64,000 nucleotides of DNA. It comes from Bradyrhizobium sp. 141 (GTDB lineage Bacteria; Pseudomonadota; Alphaproteobacteria; Rhizobiales; Xanthobacteraceae). The DNA lies in assembly GCF_023074055.1 (NCBI RefSeq), contig NZ_JADPKR010000108.1, positions 186,001 to 250,000 on the forward strand, given 5' to 3'. The notes under the pieces were generated by a model that worked only from the letters and a program-made list of their open reading frames with translations, ran no database searches and was not told the DNA's origin. Shown here piece after piece: positions 38,644 through 47,737 of the stretch (position 1 is its first letter; each line of letters starts with the position of its first letter). Position numbers and translations under genes: made by a program.

Positions 38644-40917
38644 CTAGAATTTGTACGTCACACTGCCGAGCACCGTGCGGCCGACGCCGAGGAAGCAATC
38701 GCCGCGCGCCACGCAAGTGGTGAGATGGCGTTTGTCGAAGAGATTGCTGGCGTTGACCTGGAGCCGCCAGGGGCCGTTGTCGTAACGGATCATCGCATCG
38801 AACAGGGTGTAGTCTGGCGTGCGGAGCGTGTCCGTGCCGTCCCAGGAGGCCCCGATGTAGCGCACCCCGCCGCCGAGCGTGACGCCCGGCAGGCCGAACA
38901 GGGCGAGGCGGTATTTTGCCCAGAGCGAGGCCTGATGGTCCGGCACGGTCTCGACATGCTTGCCGGCGTTGTCGCCGCTCTCGACGCGGGCATCGAGGTA
39001 GGTGTAGGCGCCGATCAGATCGAGCTCCGGCGTGATGCGCGCCAGCACCTCGAGCTCGGCGCCGCGGATGCGGACCTTCCCGGTCTGGATCGAGAGCAGC
39101 GGATTATCGGGAGCGCTGGCGAGCCTGTTCCGCTCGGTGGTGTCGAAGATCGCGCCGTTGATGGCGTTGCCGGGTGCCGGATTGTACTTGAAGCCGAGTT
39201 CCACCATCTCGCCGCGTTGTGGCGTGCAGACACCCGTCGCGCAGACACCGCTGCCGAACACCGGGTTGAACGACTGCGCATAGGTGACGTAGGGCGTGAC
39301 GCCGAACGGCAACTCGTACATCAGTGCCGCGCGGCCGGTGGTCGCCTGGTAATGCTCGACCGGCGAACCCTGGGTGTCGCTGGTGACGTAGTCGTGGCGC
39401 AGGCCGAGCACCGCGAGCCAGGGGCCGAGCCGCAACTGGTCCTGGGCGTAGAGGCCGAGCTGACTCTGGCGGAGGTCGGGCTCGGCCGACATGTCCGGCG
39501 ACGTGACGCCGGTGTAAACGGGCGCGTAGAGATCGAACGGCGTCGCATCATAGCCTCCGCCGGACGAGGCGCGCTCCCTGTAGCCGCGGTAGTCGATCCC
39601 GAACAGCGTCTTGTGCTGGACGGCGCCGGTTGCGAATTTCAGCTCGGCATTGGTATCCGAGGTGAAGTTGTCCTTGACGCTGTCGCGCGCCGAAATGAAG
39701 CGCGCCACCGTGCGCCGTCCGGGATCCAGAAACGGGTTGTCCGGGTTGGAGTACACGTCCGGATAGAGGCTGTGATAGATGCCCTCGACGTGCACATAGC
39801 GCATGTTCTGCCTGACGGTCAGGGCGTCGTTGAAGCGATGCTCGAACAGGCTTGAGACGGCGGCCGTCTCGGTCCGATAGCGGTCCCAGCCCGGCTCGCT
39901 GGCGAAGCGGTTGATCGGAATGAAGCCGTTGGGGCCGGCAAACAGCGTACCCTCATGCGGCAGAAACGCGGTGGAGGAGCCGGACGTGTCCTTTTGGTAG
40001 GTGCCGAGCACGGTCCAGCTGGTATCGTTGGTCGGACGCCAGGTCAGCGACGGTGCGAGCACGATGCGATCGTCCTTGACGTAATCCGTCTGCATGTTGC
40101 TGTCGCGGAACACGCCGATGAAGCGATAGAGCCACTCGCCGTCCTTTGTCAGCTTGCCCGTGGAATCGAGCTGCACCTGCTTGCGGTTGAAGCTGCCATA
40201 TTGCACGCCGATCTCGCTGGCGGATTCCGCCCGTGGCCGCTTTGAAATCAGGTTCAGCAAGCCTGCCGTCGAGGTATCGCCGTAAAGCACGGAAGAGGGG
40301 CCGCGCAGAACCTCGATGCGCTCCAGCGTATAGGGCTCCGGCCGCCATTCATTGAAATTCCAGGTGTTCACCATCCGCGTGCCGTCGAGATAGATGTTCG
40401 GATCCTGCCCACGGATGCGCGGATAGTCGCCGCGCGAGTCCGCGCCGTAGGCGTCGGCGAATACGCCTGGTACATAGCGCAACGCTTCCTGCACGGTGGT
40501 CGCGCCCTGGTCGATGACCCGGTCCGCGGTCACCACGCTGATCGACTGCGGCGTCTCGCGGAGCGGCGTGTCGGTCTTGGTGCCGGTGCCGCTGCGGCTT
40601 GCCACATAGCCCTGCACAGGGCCTGTCGCGGTTTCCGCACCCGTACCCGCGCCGGCAACCGGTGCATCGGCGTTCGTTAGCGGGCGCTCGGCCTGACGAC
40701 GGCGGCTCACGGCTTGCGCTGCTTGCCGGGAGCCAAGCAAACGTGCCCGTGCCTTCGGTCGCGACGACGGCCGTTCGACGACGACGGCGGGCAATTCCTG
40801 CGACGCTGATTGCGCCTCGGCTGGCGCCGCTTCGATCAGGCCCGCCAACAGCGGCAGCGCGCCGCCAATCAATCTCGTTGCCGTCTTCACCCATGTTGTC
40901 ATTCGCGACCCCATCAT
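38644..40917 (-). CDS. TonB-dependent siderophore receptor
   Basis: The 757-residue outer membrane receptor has a signal peptide (to about residue 36), a variable N-terminal linker, a plug domain (TPLRETPQSISVVTADRV, then VPGVFADAYG, RGPSSVLYGDTSTAGLLNLI) and a 22-strand barrel ending in VLGSVTYKF with the terminal phenylalanine required for outer membrane insertion. It resembles hydroxamate-type siderophore receptors such as FhuA/FoxA/FhuE. No siderophore transport or synthesis gene is adjacent. Alternative in-frame starts lie at 40914 and 40902; the last gives a compact signal peptide. Confidence 0.9.
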   Translation of the reverse strand: MMGSRMTTWVKTATRLIGGALPLLAGLIEAAPAEAQSASQELPAVVVERPSSRPKARARLLGSRQAAQAVSRRRQAERPLTNADAPVAGAGTGAETATGPVQGYVASRSGTGTKTDTPLRETPQSISVVTADRVIDQGATTVQEALRYVPGVFADAYGADSRGDYPRIRGQDPNIYLDGTRMVNTWNFNEWRPEPYTLERIEVLRGPSSVLYGDTSTAGLLNLISKRPRAESASEIGVQYGSFNRKQVQLDSTGKLTKDGEWLYRFIGVFRDSNMQTDYVKDDRIVLAPSLTWRPTNDTSWTVLGTYQKDTSGSSTAFLPHEGTLFAGPNGFIPINRFASEPGWDRYRTETAAVSSLFEHRFNDALTVRQNMRYVHVEGIYHSLYPDVYSNPDNPFLDPGRRTVARFISARDSVKDNFTSDTNAELKFATGAVQHKTLFGIDYRGYRERASSGGGYDATPFDLYAPVYTGVTSPDMSAEPDLRQSQLGLYAQDQLRLGPWLAVLGLRHDYVTSDTQGSPVEHYQATTGRAALMYELPFGVTPYVTYAQSFNPVFGSGVCATGVCTPQRGEMVELGFKYNPAPGNAINGAIFDTTERNRLASAPDNPLLSIQTGKVRIRGAELEVLARITPELDLIGAYTYLDARVESGDNAGKHVETVPDHQASLWAKYRLALFGLPGVTLGGGVRYIGASWDGTDTLRTPDYTLFDAMIRYDNGPWRLQVNASNLFDKRHLTTCVARGDCFLGVGRTVLGSVTYKF

Positions 40918-40996
40918 TCCTGACGGGCACGACTAACAAGTGCATTCTCGGGCTTGAAGTGGAGAAGGACGCAATGGTCCCTCAATCATCAGATTT

Positions 40997-41010
40997 GGAA
41001 TTAGTATTCC
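40997..41010. promoter_or_regulatory. Palindrome upstream of TonB receptor, possible iron-responsive operator
   Basis: GGAATTAGTATTCC is an inverted repeat with a four-base centre in an AT-rich patch 80 bases before the receptor start. Rhizobial iron regulation by Irr uses AT-rich TTCTAA-like palindromes, and this is only a loose match. The assignment is tentative. Confidence 0.3.
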
Positions 41011-41021
41011 TATAAAACGAG

Positions 41022-41047
41022 CGCGCGCCGGTTGATGCCGGCGCGCG
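41022..41047 (-). terminator. Terminator after the small secreted gene
   Basis: Perfect 10-base arms CGCGCGCCGG (41022-41031) and CCGGCGCGCG (41038-41047) close on a six-base loop. Read on the minus strand the stem is followed by CTCGTTTTATAGG. It lies 46 bases downstream of the stop of the 41094 gene. Confidence 0.75.
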
Positions 41048-41093
41048 AATGCGTCAATGACAAGATGACGCGGTGCGCCTTGCGTGCTGGCGA

Positions 41094-41357
41094 TCAGCGC
41101 TGCTCGCTCGCCGCGCTCGCGAGCCGCTTGACGCGCGGCGACAGCACCGAGACCTGTGCGGGCGAGGCGGGCATGCCGTCGACGATCATCGCTGGCGCGG
41201 CCGACTGCTCCTCGACGTCCGCACCGCCGAGCACCTGCACCTGCATCGCCGAGATCGGCAACGACTTCACTTCGTAAGAGGGAAGCTCACTGGCGAAGGC
41301 GCCGGTCGAGCTCGCAATCACGGCGCTGGCGACGGCAATCATTGTGAGAACACGCAT
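41094..41357 (-). CDS. Small secreted protein of unknown function
   Basis: The 87-residue product has a signal peptide (MRVLTMIAVASAVIASSTGAFA) and a short mature domain with MQVQVLGGADVEEQ and a basic C-terminus (SPRVKRLASAASEQR). No known domain. The gene lies just upstream of the TonB receptor on the same strand, but a terminator separates them. Confidence 0.65.
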   Translation of the reverse strand: MRVLTMIAVASAVIASSTGAFASELPSYEVKSLPISAMQVQVLGGADVEEQSAAPAMIVDGMPASPAQVSVLSPRVKRLASAASEQR

Positions 41358-41647
41358 TCGAAAATCTCCGTTGAAGATGTCAATCGGAAGTTTGGTCGTG
41401 GCGATGCCGGAACAGGTTCGCTCCTATGCGAAGGTTCGATCGCCGCCGGCGGCGGCATTTAGTTGCGTGATGCGGCCGCGACGAAGTGAAGCGGAAACGC
41501 TTTGGTCTTCTGTTTCGGATCGTTTCGTCTGTCTGCGCAGTCGATTGAAGACCGGAAATCCCGTCGATCCATGCTCGCCGTGGCACCTTGAATGCGTCTC
41601 GGGCGTTGTTCCCGCCGAGTCGGTCAGGTGAAGTGGAGGAGCGTATG

Positions 41648-43153
41648 ATGGCTATTGAGACGGAACTGAAGTTCCGGGTGCCGGCGCGTCATCTCGGCGC
41701 GATTTCGCGCGGGCACCTTGCGGGCGCCACGACGGGTGAGAGCTCCCGGAGCGACCTGCTGTCGACCTATTTCGACACTGGCAAGCGCAAGCTGAAGCGG
41801 CACGGCTTTACGCTTCGCGTGCGCCGCGATGGCGACAAGCACGTCCAGACCGTCAAGTCGGCGGATGGAGCGCGGTTCGGCCGCGGCGAATGGGAGACGG
41901 AGATCAGGGGCGATGCGCCTGATCTCGGCAAGGTGCGCGGCACGCCGCTCGGGCCGATCGCTTCGAAGAAGCTGCGGCGCAAGCTGAGGCCGGTGTTCGA
42001 GACGTCGGTGCAGCGCCTCACGCTGCCGATCCGCACGAGGAGAAGCCAGATCGAGCTTGCCGTCGATCACGGCAGCGTCGTCGCCGGGGACCGCGCCAGC
42101 GCGATCCATGAAGTCGAGCTCGAATTGAAGAGTGGCCGGCTCGTGGATCTGTTCCGTGTTGCGAAAGAGATCGGACGAAAGTCGCAGGCCGAACTTGATC
42201 TGCGCTCGAAATCCGATCGGGGCTACGCTCTCGCGCGCGGTCAGGAGCATCCGGTGCTGTTCGCCGACACAATCGCGTTGGACGACGACATGAGCGCGGG
42301 TGAGGCGTTCCGGACCGTCGCGCTTGCGGCGGCGCGCCACTTTTCGGGCAACGCCGATTCTGTTCGCCATGGCGATGCGGAAGGGATCCACCAGATGCGC
42401 GTGGGGTTGCGCAGGCTGCGCGCGGCGATCTCGCTGTTCTCAAAAATGCTGACCGACACGGGTGTCGAAGGCATCAAGGCGGAACTGAAATGGCTCACGG
42501 GCGAGCTCGCGCCCGCGCGCGAAATCGACGTGTTCATGAAGAACAATATCGAGCCGGCAAGCCGGGACGCGCAGCTCGGTCGCGGCGGCAAGGCGATCCA
42601 GCGGGAGTTTTCCAAAAGGCGCGACCTGGCGTTTGACCGTGCCGGGAAGGCGGTCAATTCCCAACGTTTTCGCGCGTTGCTCATCGATGTGCTGAAATGG
42701 ATCGAATCCGACCGCGCGACCGCGACCAAGGGGGCGAAGATTCCGGTCGCAAAGTTCGCATCCGTGCTGCTTGATCGCCGCATCAAGAAGACGCGCAAGG
42801 AGGGTCGTCGTCTCGACAGGATGACTCCGCGCCAGCGGCACAAGTTCCGGATCAGGGTCAAGAAGATCAGATATGCGACGGAATTCTTCGAAAGTCTGTT
42901 CGACGGCAGGGGCGAACGAAAGCGGCTCGCGCGTCTGTCGAAGCACTTGAAGAAGATTCAGGACGCGCTCGGCTCGCTCAACGACTTCATTGCCCATCGG
43001 GAGATGGCGGTCGACGCGGCGTTGCACGCGCCGCGCCGGAACGGCCGCGCCAGCGCCTTTGCGTCAGGTGTGGTGATTGGCCGTGAGGATCGTGCGGCCA
43101 GACCGCTCATGGCGGCCGCGACCCGGGACGTGCGCGCGCTGGAATCGATTTGA
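41648..43153 (+). CDS. CYTH-CHAD domain protein
   Basis: The 501-residue protein has an N-terminal CYTH triphosphate tunnel domain (about 1-205), with the ExExK motif ETELK at its start and LRVRRDG and DLRSKSDRGYAL further on. A C-terminal CHAD domain (about 225-500) is rich in conserved His and Lys/Arg (IHQMRVGLRRLRAAISLF; HKFRIRVKKIRYATEFF). CYTH domains hydrolyse or bind triphosphates, and CHAD domains bind inorganic polyphosphate, so the protein probably acts on or associates with polyphosphate granules. GGAGGA precedes; ATG 41645 is an equally possible start. Confidence 0.9.
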   Translation: MAIETELKFRVPARHLGAISRGHLAGATTGESSRSDLLSTYFDTGKRKLKRHGFTLRVRRDGDKHVQTVKSADGARFGRGEWETEIRGDAPDLGKVRGTPLGPIASKKLRRKLRPVFETSVQRLTLPIRTRRSQIELAVDHGSVVAGDRASAIHEVELELKSGRLVDLFRVAKEIGRKSQAELDLRSKSDRGYALARGQEHPVLFADTIALDDDMSAGEAFRTVALAAARHFSGNADSVRHGDAEGIHQMRVGLRRLRAAISLFSKMLTDTGVEGIKAELKWLTGELAPAREIDVFMKNNIEPASRDAQLGRGGKAIQREFSKRRDLAFDRAGKAVNSQRFRALLIDVLKWIESDRATATKGAKIPVAKFASVLLDRRIKKTRKEGRRLDRMTPRQRHKFRIRVKKIRYATEFFESLFDGRGERKRLARLSKHLKKIQDALGSLNDFIAHREMAVDAALHAPRRNGRASAFASGVVIGREDRAARPLMAAATRDVRALESI

Positions 43154-43172
43154 GACGGCGGCGCCGTTCGAT

Positions 43173-44714
43173 TCAGGTCACCGGCGCCGGATTGAACAGT
43201 GTGAGATCGTTGTGGATGCCCCAGCGATCCGACCACGGTTTTGTGCGGCCGGAGGCGACATCGAGGATCAGGCGGAACAGGTCCCAGCCGGTCTCCTCGA
43301 TGGTCTTCTCGCCGGTGGCGATGCGGCCGGCGTCGAAGTCGATCAAATCCTTCCAGCGCCGGGCGAGCTCGCTGCGCGTGGCGACCTTGATCACGGGCGC
43401 TGCCGCAAGCCCATAGGGCGTGCCGCGGCCGGTGGTGAACACCTGCAGCGTCATGCCCGAGGCGAGCTGGAGCGTGCCGCAGATGAAGTCGGACGCCGGC
43501 GTTGCCGCGAACAGCATGCCCTTCTGCGTCGCCTTCTCGCCGGGCGAGAGCACGCCGGTAATCGCGGACGAGCCGGACTTGACGATTGAGCCCAATGACT
43601 TCTCGACGATGTTGGCGAGGCCGCCCTTCTTGTTGCCGGGGGTGGTGTTGGCGCTGCGATCGGCGCCGCCGCGGGCGAGATAGGAATCGTACCAGGCCAT
43701 CTCGCGCACCAGCGCCCGGCCGACGTCCTCGTTGATCGCGCGGCGCGTGAGCAGCTGGATGGCGTCGCGCACCTCAGTCACTTCCGAGAACATCACGGTG
43801 GCGCCGGCGCGCACCAGCAAGTCCGCGGCGAAGCCGACGGCGGGGTTCGCGGTGACGCCGGAGAACGCGTCGCTGCCGCCGCATTGCAGGCCGATGACGA
43901 GATCGGAGGCGGGGCAGGTCTCGCGCTTGCGGGCGTTGAGCACCTTCAGGCGGGCCTCGGCCTGGGTCATGATCGCATCGACGATCGCGCCGAAACCATC
44001 GAAGGCTTCGTCCTGCATGCGCACGATGGCATCGCTGACGCCTTCCGGCACCAGCCGCTCCGGCGCGAGCTTCTCGCAGCCGAGACCGACGACGAGGATC
44101 TCGCCGCCGAAGTTAGGGTTCAGCGCGATGTTCTGCAGCGTGCGGATCGGCACCACCGCATCGGGCGCAGTGATGGCGACGCCGCAGCCATAGGCATGCG
44201 TCAGCGGCACGACGTCGTCGACGTTGGGGTACTTCGGCAGCAGCTCGGCGCGGATGCGCTTCACCGCATATTCCATCGTGCCCTTGACGCATTGCACGGA
44301 GGAGGAGATGCCCAAAATGTTTTTCGTGCCGACCGAGCCGTCCGGATTGCGATAGCCCTCGAATGTAAAGCCTTCGAGTGCCGGCAGCGGCGCCGGCACG
44401 GCGGTGGAGATTTCAAGCTTGTCGAGGTCAGGGGCCTCCGGCATGCGGATGCGCGCCTCGTCCACCCATTCGCCGGCCAGGATCGGCGACAGCGCATAGC
44501 CGATGATTTCGCCATAGCGGATGATCGACGCGCCTTCCGCGATATCGACCAGAGCCGTCTTGTGGCCCTGCGGCACGAAGGCGCGCAGCGTCAGCCCGCA
44601 GGCAAAGCGGGAGCCGGCGGGAAGCCCGAAATCATTGACCACGATCGCGACATTGTCGCGCTCGTTGAGCTTGATGTAGCGGGGCTGCTCTTTCGCTGCG
44701 ACGTCCTGGTCCAT
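43173..44714 (-). CDS. garD: Galactarate dehydratase (UxaA/GarD family)
   Basis: The 513-residue protein has an N-terminal SAF domain (about 15-95, with DNVAIVVNDFGLPAGS) and the GarD/UxaA catalytic region: FEGYRNPDGSVGTKN, THAYGCGVAI, GLQCGGSDAFSGVTANPAVG, and a C-terminal GRGTPYGLAAAPVIKVATRS. The cysteines in YGCG and QCGG are candidate metal ligands. GarD removes water from galactarate to give 5-keto-4-deoxy-D-glucarate. It is last in the minus-strand catabolic cluster whose other members act on the same product. Altronate dehydratase is a related alternative, but the context argues for galactarate. Confidence 0.88.
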   Translation of the reverse strand: MDQDVAAKEQPRYIKLNERDNVAIVVNDFGLPAGSRFACGLTLRAFVPQGHKTALVDIAEGASIIRYGEIIGYALSPILAGEWVDEARIRMPEAPDLDKLEISTAVPAPLPALEGFTFEGYRNPDGSVGTKNILGISSSVQCVKGTMEYAVKRIRAELLPKYPNVDDVVPLTHAYGCGVAITAPDAVVPIRTLQNIALNPNFGGEILVVGLGCEKLAPERLVPEGVSDAIVRMQDEAFDGFGAIVDAIMTQAEARLKVLNARKRETCPASDLVIGLQCGGSDAFSGVTANPAVGFAADLLVRAGATVMFSEVTEVRDAIQLLTRRAINEDVGRALVREMAWYDSYLARGGADRSANTTPGNKKGGLANIVEKSLGSIVKSGSSAITGVLSPGEKATQKGMLFAATPASDFICGTLQLASGMTLQVFTTGRGTPYGLAAAPVIKVATRSELARRWKDLIDFDAGRIATGEKTIEETGWDLFRLILDVASGRTKPWSDRWGIHNDLTLFNPAPVT

Positions 44715-44733
44715 CTGCGCTTGCCTCCGAAGC

Positions 44734-44823
44734 CGTAGGGTGGGCAAAGGCGCAACGCGCCGTGCCCACCATGCTTCACACCAAACGTAAGCGGCGGGCA
44801 CGCTTCGCTTTGCCCACCCTACG
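44734..44823. repeat. Palindromic intergenic repeat, family C
   Basis: The ends CGTAGGGTGGGCAAAGGCG and GCTTTGCCCACCCTACG are complementary, with inner GTGCCCACC and GGCGGGCAC arms. A second copy lies at 62845-62937. It sits between the aldehyde dehydrogenase stop and the garD start. Confidence 0.9.
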
Positions 44824-44838
44824 AAATCTTCCCCGTGG

Positions 44839-46287
44839 TTAGCCGGGGAAGGTATAGGCCGTCTTCACCGTGGTGTAGAACTCGCGCGCATACGAGCCCT
44901 GCTCGCGGGCGCCGTAGCTCGAACCCTTCCGGCCGCCGAACGGCACGTGATAGTCGACGCCGGCCGTCGGCAGATTGACCATCACCATGCCGGACTCGCT
45001 GTTGCGCTTGTAGTGCGAGGCGTATTTCAGGCTGGTGGTGCAGATGCCCGAGGCGAGGCCGAACTCGGTGTCGTTGGAGATCGCGAGTGCCTCTTCGTAG
45101 TTCTTGGCACGGATGACGGCGGCGACCGGTCCGAAGATTTCCTCGCGCGCGATGCGCATGTTGTTGTTGGCTTCGGTGAACAGCGCCGGCTGGAGGTAGT
45201 GGCCGGGGCTCTCGCGCTTGAGCAGCTCGCCGCCGAAGGCGAGCTTGGCGCCCTCGTCCTGGCCGATCTTGATGTAGCGCAGGTCCTGGTCGAGCTGGCT
45301 CTGGTCGACCACGGGGCCGATATGCACGCCGGCCTTGAGCGCGTCGTCGACCGACAGGCTGTTGAGGCGCTCGGCCACCGCCGCGACGAAGCGGTCGTGG
45401 ATGCCTTCGGTGACGATCAGGCGGGAGGAGGCGGTGCAGCGCTGGCCGGTGGAGAAATAGGCGCCGTTGACGGCGACCTCGACGGCGGTCTTGAGGTCGG
45501 CGTCGTCGAGCACGACCAGCGGATTCTTGCCGCCCATCTCGAGCTGGAACTTCTTCATCGGGTTCGAGAGCACGCAGGCCTGCGCGATCTTCCGCCCCGT
45601 TTGCACCGAGCCGGTGAAGGAGATCGCGGCCACATCCGGGTGGTCGAGCAGGGTCTGGCCGACCACGGAGCCGGAGCCGACCACGAGATTGAACACGCCG
45701 GCGGGAATGCCGGAACGGGTGATGATCTCGGACAGCGCATGCCCCGAGCCCGGCACCAGCTCAGCCGGCTTGAACACCACGGTGTTGCCGTAGCAGAGCG
45801 CCGGCGCGATCTTCCAGGCCGGGATCGCGATCGGGAAATTCCAGGGCGTGATCATGCCGATGACGCCGACCGGCTCGCGGGTGAGCTCGACATCGAGACC
45901 GGGACGGACGGAAGCGCCCTTCTCGCCGATCAGGCGCAGCGCCTCGCCGGCGAAGAACGCAAAAATCTGGCCGGCACGCGCGACCTCGCCGATGCCTTCC
46001 GGCAGCGTCTTGCCTTCCTCGCGGGCGAGCAGGCGGCCGAGCTCTTCCTTGCGGGCGAGGATCTCGAGGGAAATCTTGTTCAGGGCGTCGTAGCGCGCCT
46101 GCGGCGTCGACTGCGCCCAGGCGGGGAAGGCGGCCTTGGCGGCGGCGATCGCCTTCTCGGTCTGTGCTTTGTCGGCCTTGGCGTACTCGCCGACGACGTC
46201 GTTGGTGTTGGAGGGGTTGATGTTCCTGGTGACGCCGGAGCCGTCGACCCATTCGCCGCCGATGAAGTTCTTCAGGATCGCAGTCAT
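44839..46287 (-). CDS. 2-Oxoglutarate semialdehyde dehydrogenase (aldehyde dehydrogenase family)
   Basis: The 482-residue enzyme has the aldehyde dehydrogenase active site: general base E250 in FQLEMGGKNP, nucleophile C284 in STGQRCTASSRL, and NAD loop motifs TPWNFPIAIPAWKIAPAL and SFTGSVQTG. In glucarate and galactarate clusters this enzyme oxidises 2-oxoglutarate semialdehyde, made by KdgD, to 2-oxoglutarate. The assignment to that substrate comes from its position between gudD and garD. Start 46287 lies six bases after a perfect GGAGGA ribosome site. Confidence 0.87.
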   Translation of the reverse strand: MTAILKNFIGGEWVDGSGVTRNINPSNTNDVVGEYAKADKAQTEKAIAAAKAAFPAWAQSTPQARYDALNKISLEILARKEELGRLLAREEGKTLPEGIGEVARAGQIFAFFAGEALRLIGEKGASVRPGLDVELTREPVGVIGMITPWNFPIAIPAWKIAPALCYGNTVVFKPAELVPGSGHALSEIITRSGIPAGVFNLVVGSGSVVGQTLLDHPDVAAISFTGSVQTGRKIAQACVLSNPMKKFQLEMGGKNPLVVLDDADLKTAVEVAVNGAYFSTGQRCTASSRLIVTEGIHDRFVAAVAERLNSLSVDDALKAGVHIGPVVDQSQLDQDLRYIKIGQDEGAKLAFGGELLKRESPGHYLQPALFTEANNNMRIAREEIFGPVAAVIRAKNYEEALAISNDTEFGLASGICTTSLKYASHYKRNSESGMVMVNLPTAGVDYHVPFGGRKGSSYGAREQGSYAREFYTTVKTAYTFPG

Positions 46288-46320
46288 GTATTCCTCCAGA
46301 GGAAGTTTCATTTCTAGTTT

Positions 46321-46369
46321 GGCGTGATCCTTGTCGGAAAACCGGTGTCCACTTTTCCGGGATCACGCC
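46321..46369. repeat. Inverted repeat GGCGTGATCC...GGATCACGCC
   Basis: Outer arms of ten bases (46321-46330, 46360-46369) and inner arms CGGAAAA/TTTTCCG (46335-46341, 46353-46359) form a nested hairpin with a CCGGTGTCCAC loop. It resembles a widespread rhizobial intergenic element and sits one base before the gudD stop-proximal end, between gudD and the aldehyde dehydrogenase gene. Confidence 0.75.
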
Positions 46370-47713
46370 CTACCGCACGAGGCAGGGACGTTTGTCGTCG
46401 AAAGTCCAGCCTGGGATCAGGTCCTGCATGGCAATAGCGTCATCACGGGCGCCAAGTCCATGCCGCTTGTAGAGGTCATGCGCCGCGTCGATGGCCGCCC
46501 TGTCGATTTCGATACCCAGCCCCGGTCGGTCCGGGACCGCAATCTTGCCGCCCTTGATCTGAAGCGGCTCCCTGGTCAGCGCCTGGCCGTCCTGCCAGAT
46601 CCAGTGGGTGTCGATCGCGGTGACCTTGCCGGGTGCCGCGGCGCCGACATGGGTGAACATGGCCAGCGAGATGTCGAAATGGTTGTTGGAATGCGAGCCC
46701 CAGGTCAGTCCGTTGTCCCGGCAGGTCTGGGCGACGCGCACCGAGCCCTGCATGGTCCAGAAATGGGGATCGGCCAGCGGAATGTCCACCGCGCCCAGGC
46801 GCAGCGCGTGGGAGAGCTGGCGCCAGTCGGTCGCGATCATGTTGGTCGCGGTCGGCAGCCCCGTGGCGCGGCGGAACTCGGCCATGATCTCACGGCCGGA
46901 GAAGCCGGCCTCGGCGCCGCAGGGGTCCTCGGCATAGGTGAGGATGCCGTGCATGCCCTTGCAGAGGCCGATCGCCTCGTCCAGCGACCAGGCGCCGTTG
47001 GGATCGAGCGTGACGCGCGCGTTCGGGAAGCGTTTTGCGATGGCGGTGACGGCCTCGATCTCCTGCTCGCCGCGCAGCACGCCACCCTTCAGCTTGAAAT
47101 CGGCGAAGCCGTAATGGTCGTGCGTGGCTTCCGCGAGCCGCACCACGGTCTCCGGCGTCATCGCCTCCTGATGGCGGAGGTTGAACCATTCTGGCTTGCC
47201 GGTCTCGCCCGCGACATAGTCCAGCCTGCTCTTGCGGCGATCGCCGACGAAGAAGAGATAGCCGAGCGTCTCGACGCTCTTGCGCTGCAGGCCTTCGCCG
47301 AGCAGCGCCGCGACCGGCAGGTTGAGGTGCTGGCCGAGCAAATCGAGCAACGCGGATTCGATTGCCGTCACCGCGTGGATCATGATGCGGAGATCAAACG
47401 TCTGCTTGCCGCGGCCGCCGGCATCGCGGTCGGCGAAAGCGGTGCGGACGTCGGCGAGGATGTTGTTCATCGCGCCGACGGTCTTGCCGATGACGAGATC
47501 GCGCGCGTCCTGGAGCGTCTGCCAGATCTTCTGTCCGCCCGGCACCTCACCGAGGCCGGTGTGACCGGCATTGTCGGTGAGGATGACGATGTTGCGGGTG
47601 AAGAACGGCGCGTGCGCACCGCTGAGGTTGAGGAGCATGCTGTCGCGGCCCGCGACCGGGATCACCTGCATCGCCGTGATAACAGGTGCGCCGGAGATAT
47701 CAGTCTCGGCCAT
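46370..47713 (-). CDS. gudD: Glucarate dehydratase
   Basis: The 447-residue enolase-superfamily enzyme shows the KxK pair in FKLKGG, metal ligands in VTLDPNGAW, AEDPCGAE and ATNMI, and the glucarate dehydratase histidine H341 in WGSHSNNHFD. GudD removes water from D-glucarate or L-idarate to give 5-keto-4-deoxy-D-glucarate, which kdgD upstream then uses. The length matches the family (about 446). The gene follows kdgD by 24 bases in the likely operon kdgD-gudD-aldehyde dehydrogenase-garD. Confidence 0.92.
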   Translation of the reverse strand: MAETDISGAPVITAMQVIPVAGRDSMLLNLSGAHAPFFTRNIVILTDNAGHTGLGEVPGGQKIWQTLQDARDLVIGKTVGAMNNILADVRTAFADRDAGGRGKQTFDLRIMIHAVTAIESALLDLLGQHLNLPVAALLGEGLQRKSVETLGYLFFVGDRRKSRLDYVAGETGKPEWFNLRHQEAMTPETVVRLAEATHDHYGFADFKLKGGVLRGEQEIEAVTAIAKRFPNARVTLDPNGAWSLDEAIGLCKGMHGILTYAEDPCGAEAGFSGREIMAEFRRATGLPTATNMIATDWRQLSHALRLGAVDIPLADPHFWTMQGSVRVAQTCRDNGLTWGSHSNNHFDISLAMFTHVGAAAPGKVTAIDTHWIWQDGQALTREPLQIKGGKIAVPDRPGLGIEIDRAAIDAAHDLYKRHGLGARDDAIAMQDLIPGWTFDDKRPCLVR

Positions 47714-47737
47714 TGCAGGCTCCTCGCTGTTGTCGTC

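Noticed and set aside
38632..38646. Small palindrome TAGAGATCGTCTCTA spanning two stop codons as a terminator
   Set aside because: The stem is only six bases and no T-run follows on either strand. It may simply reflect the convergent stop codons.
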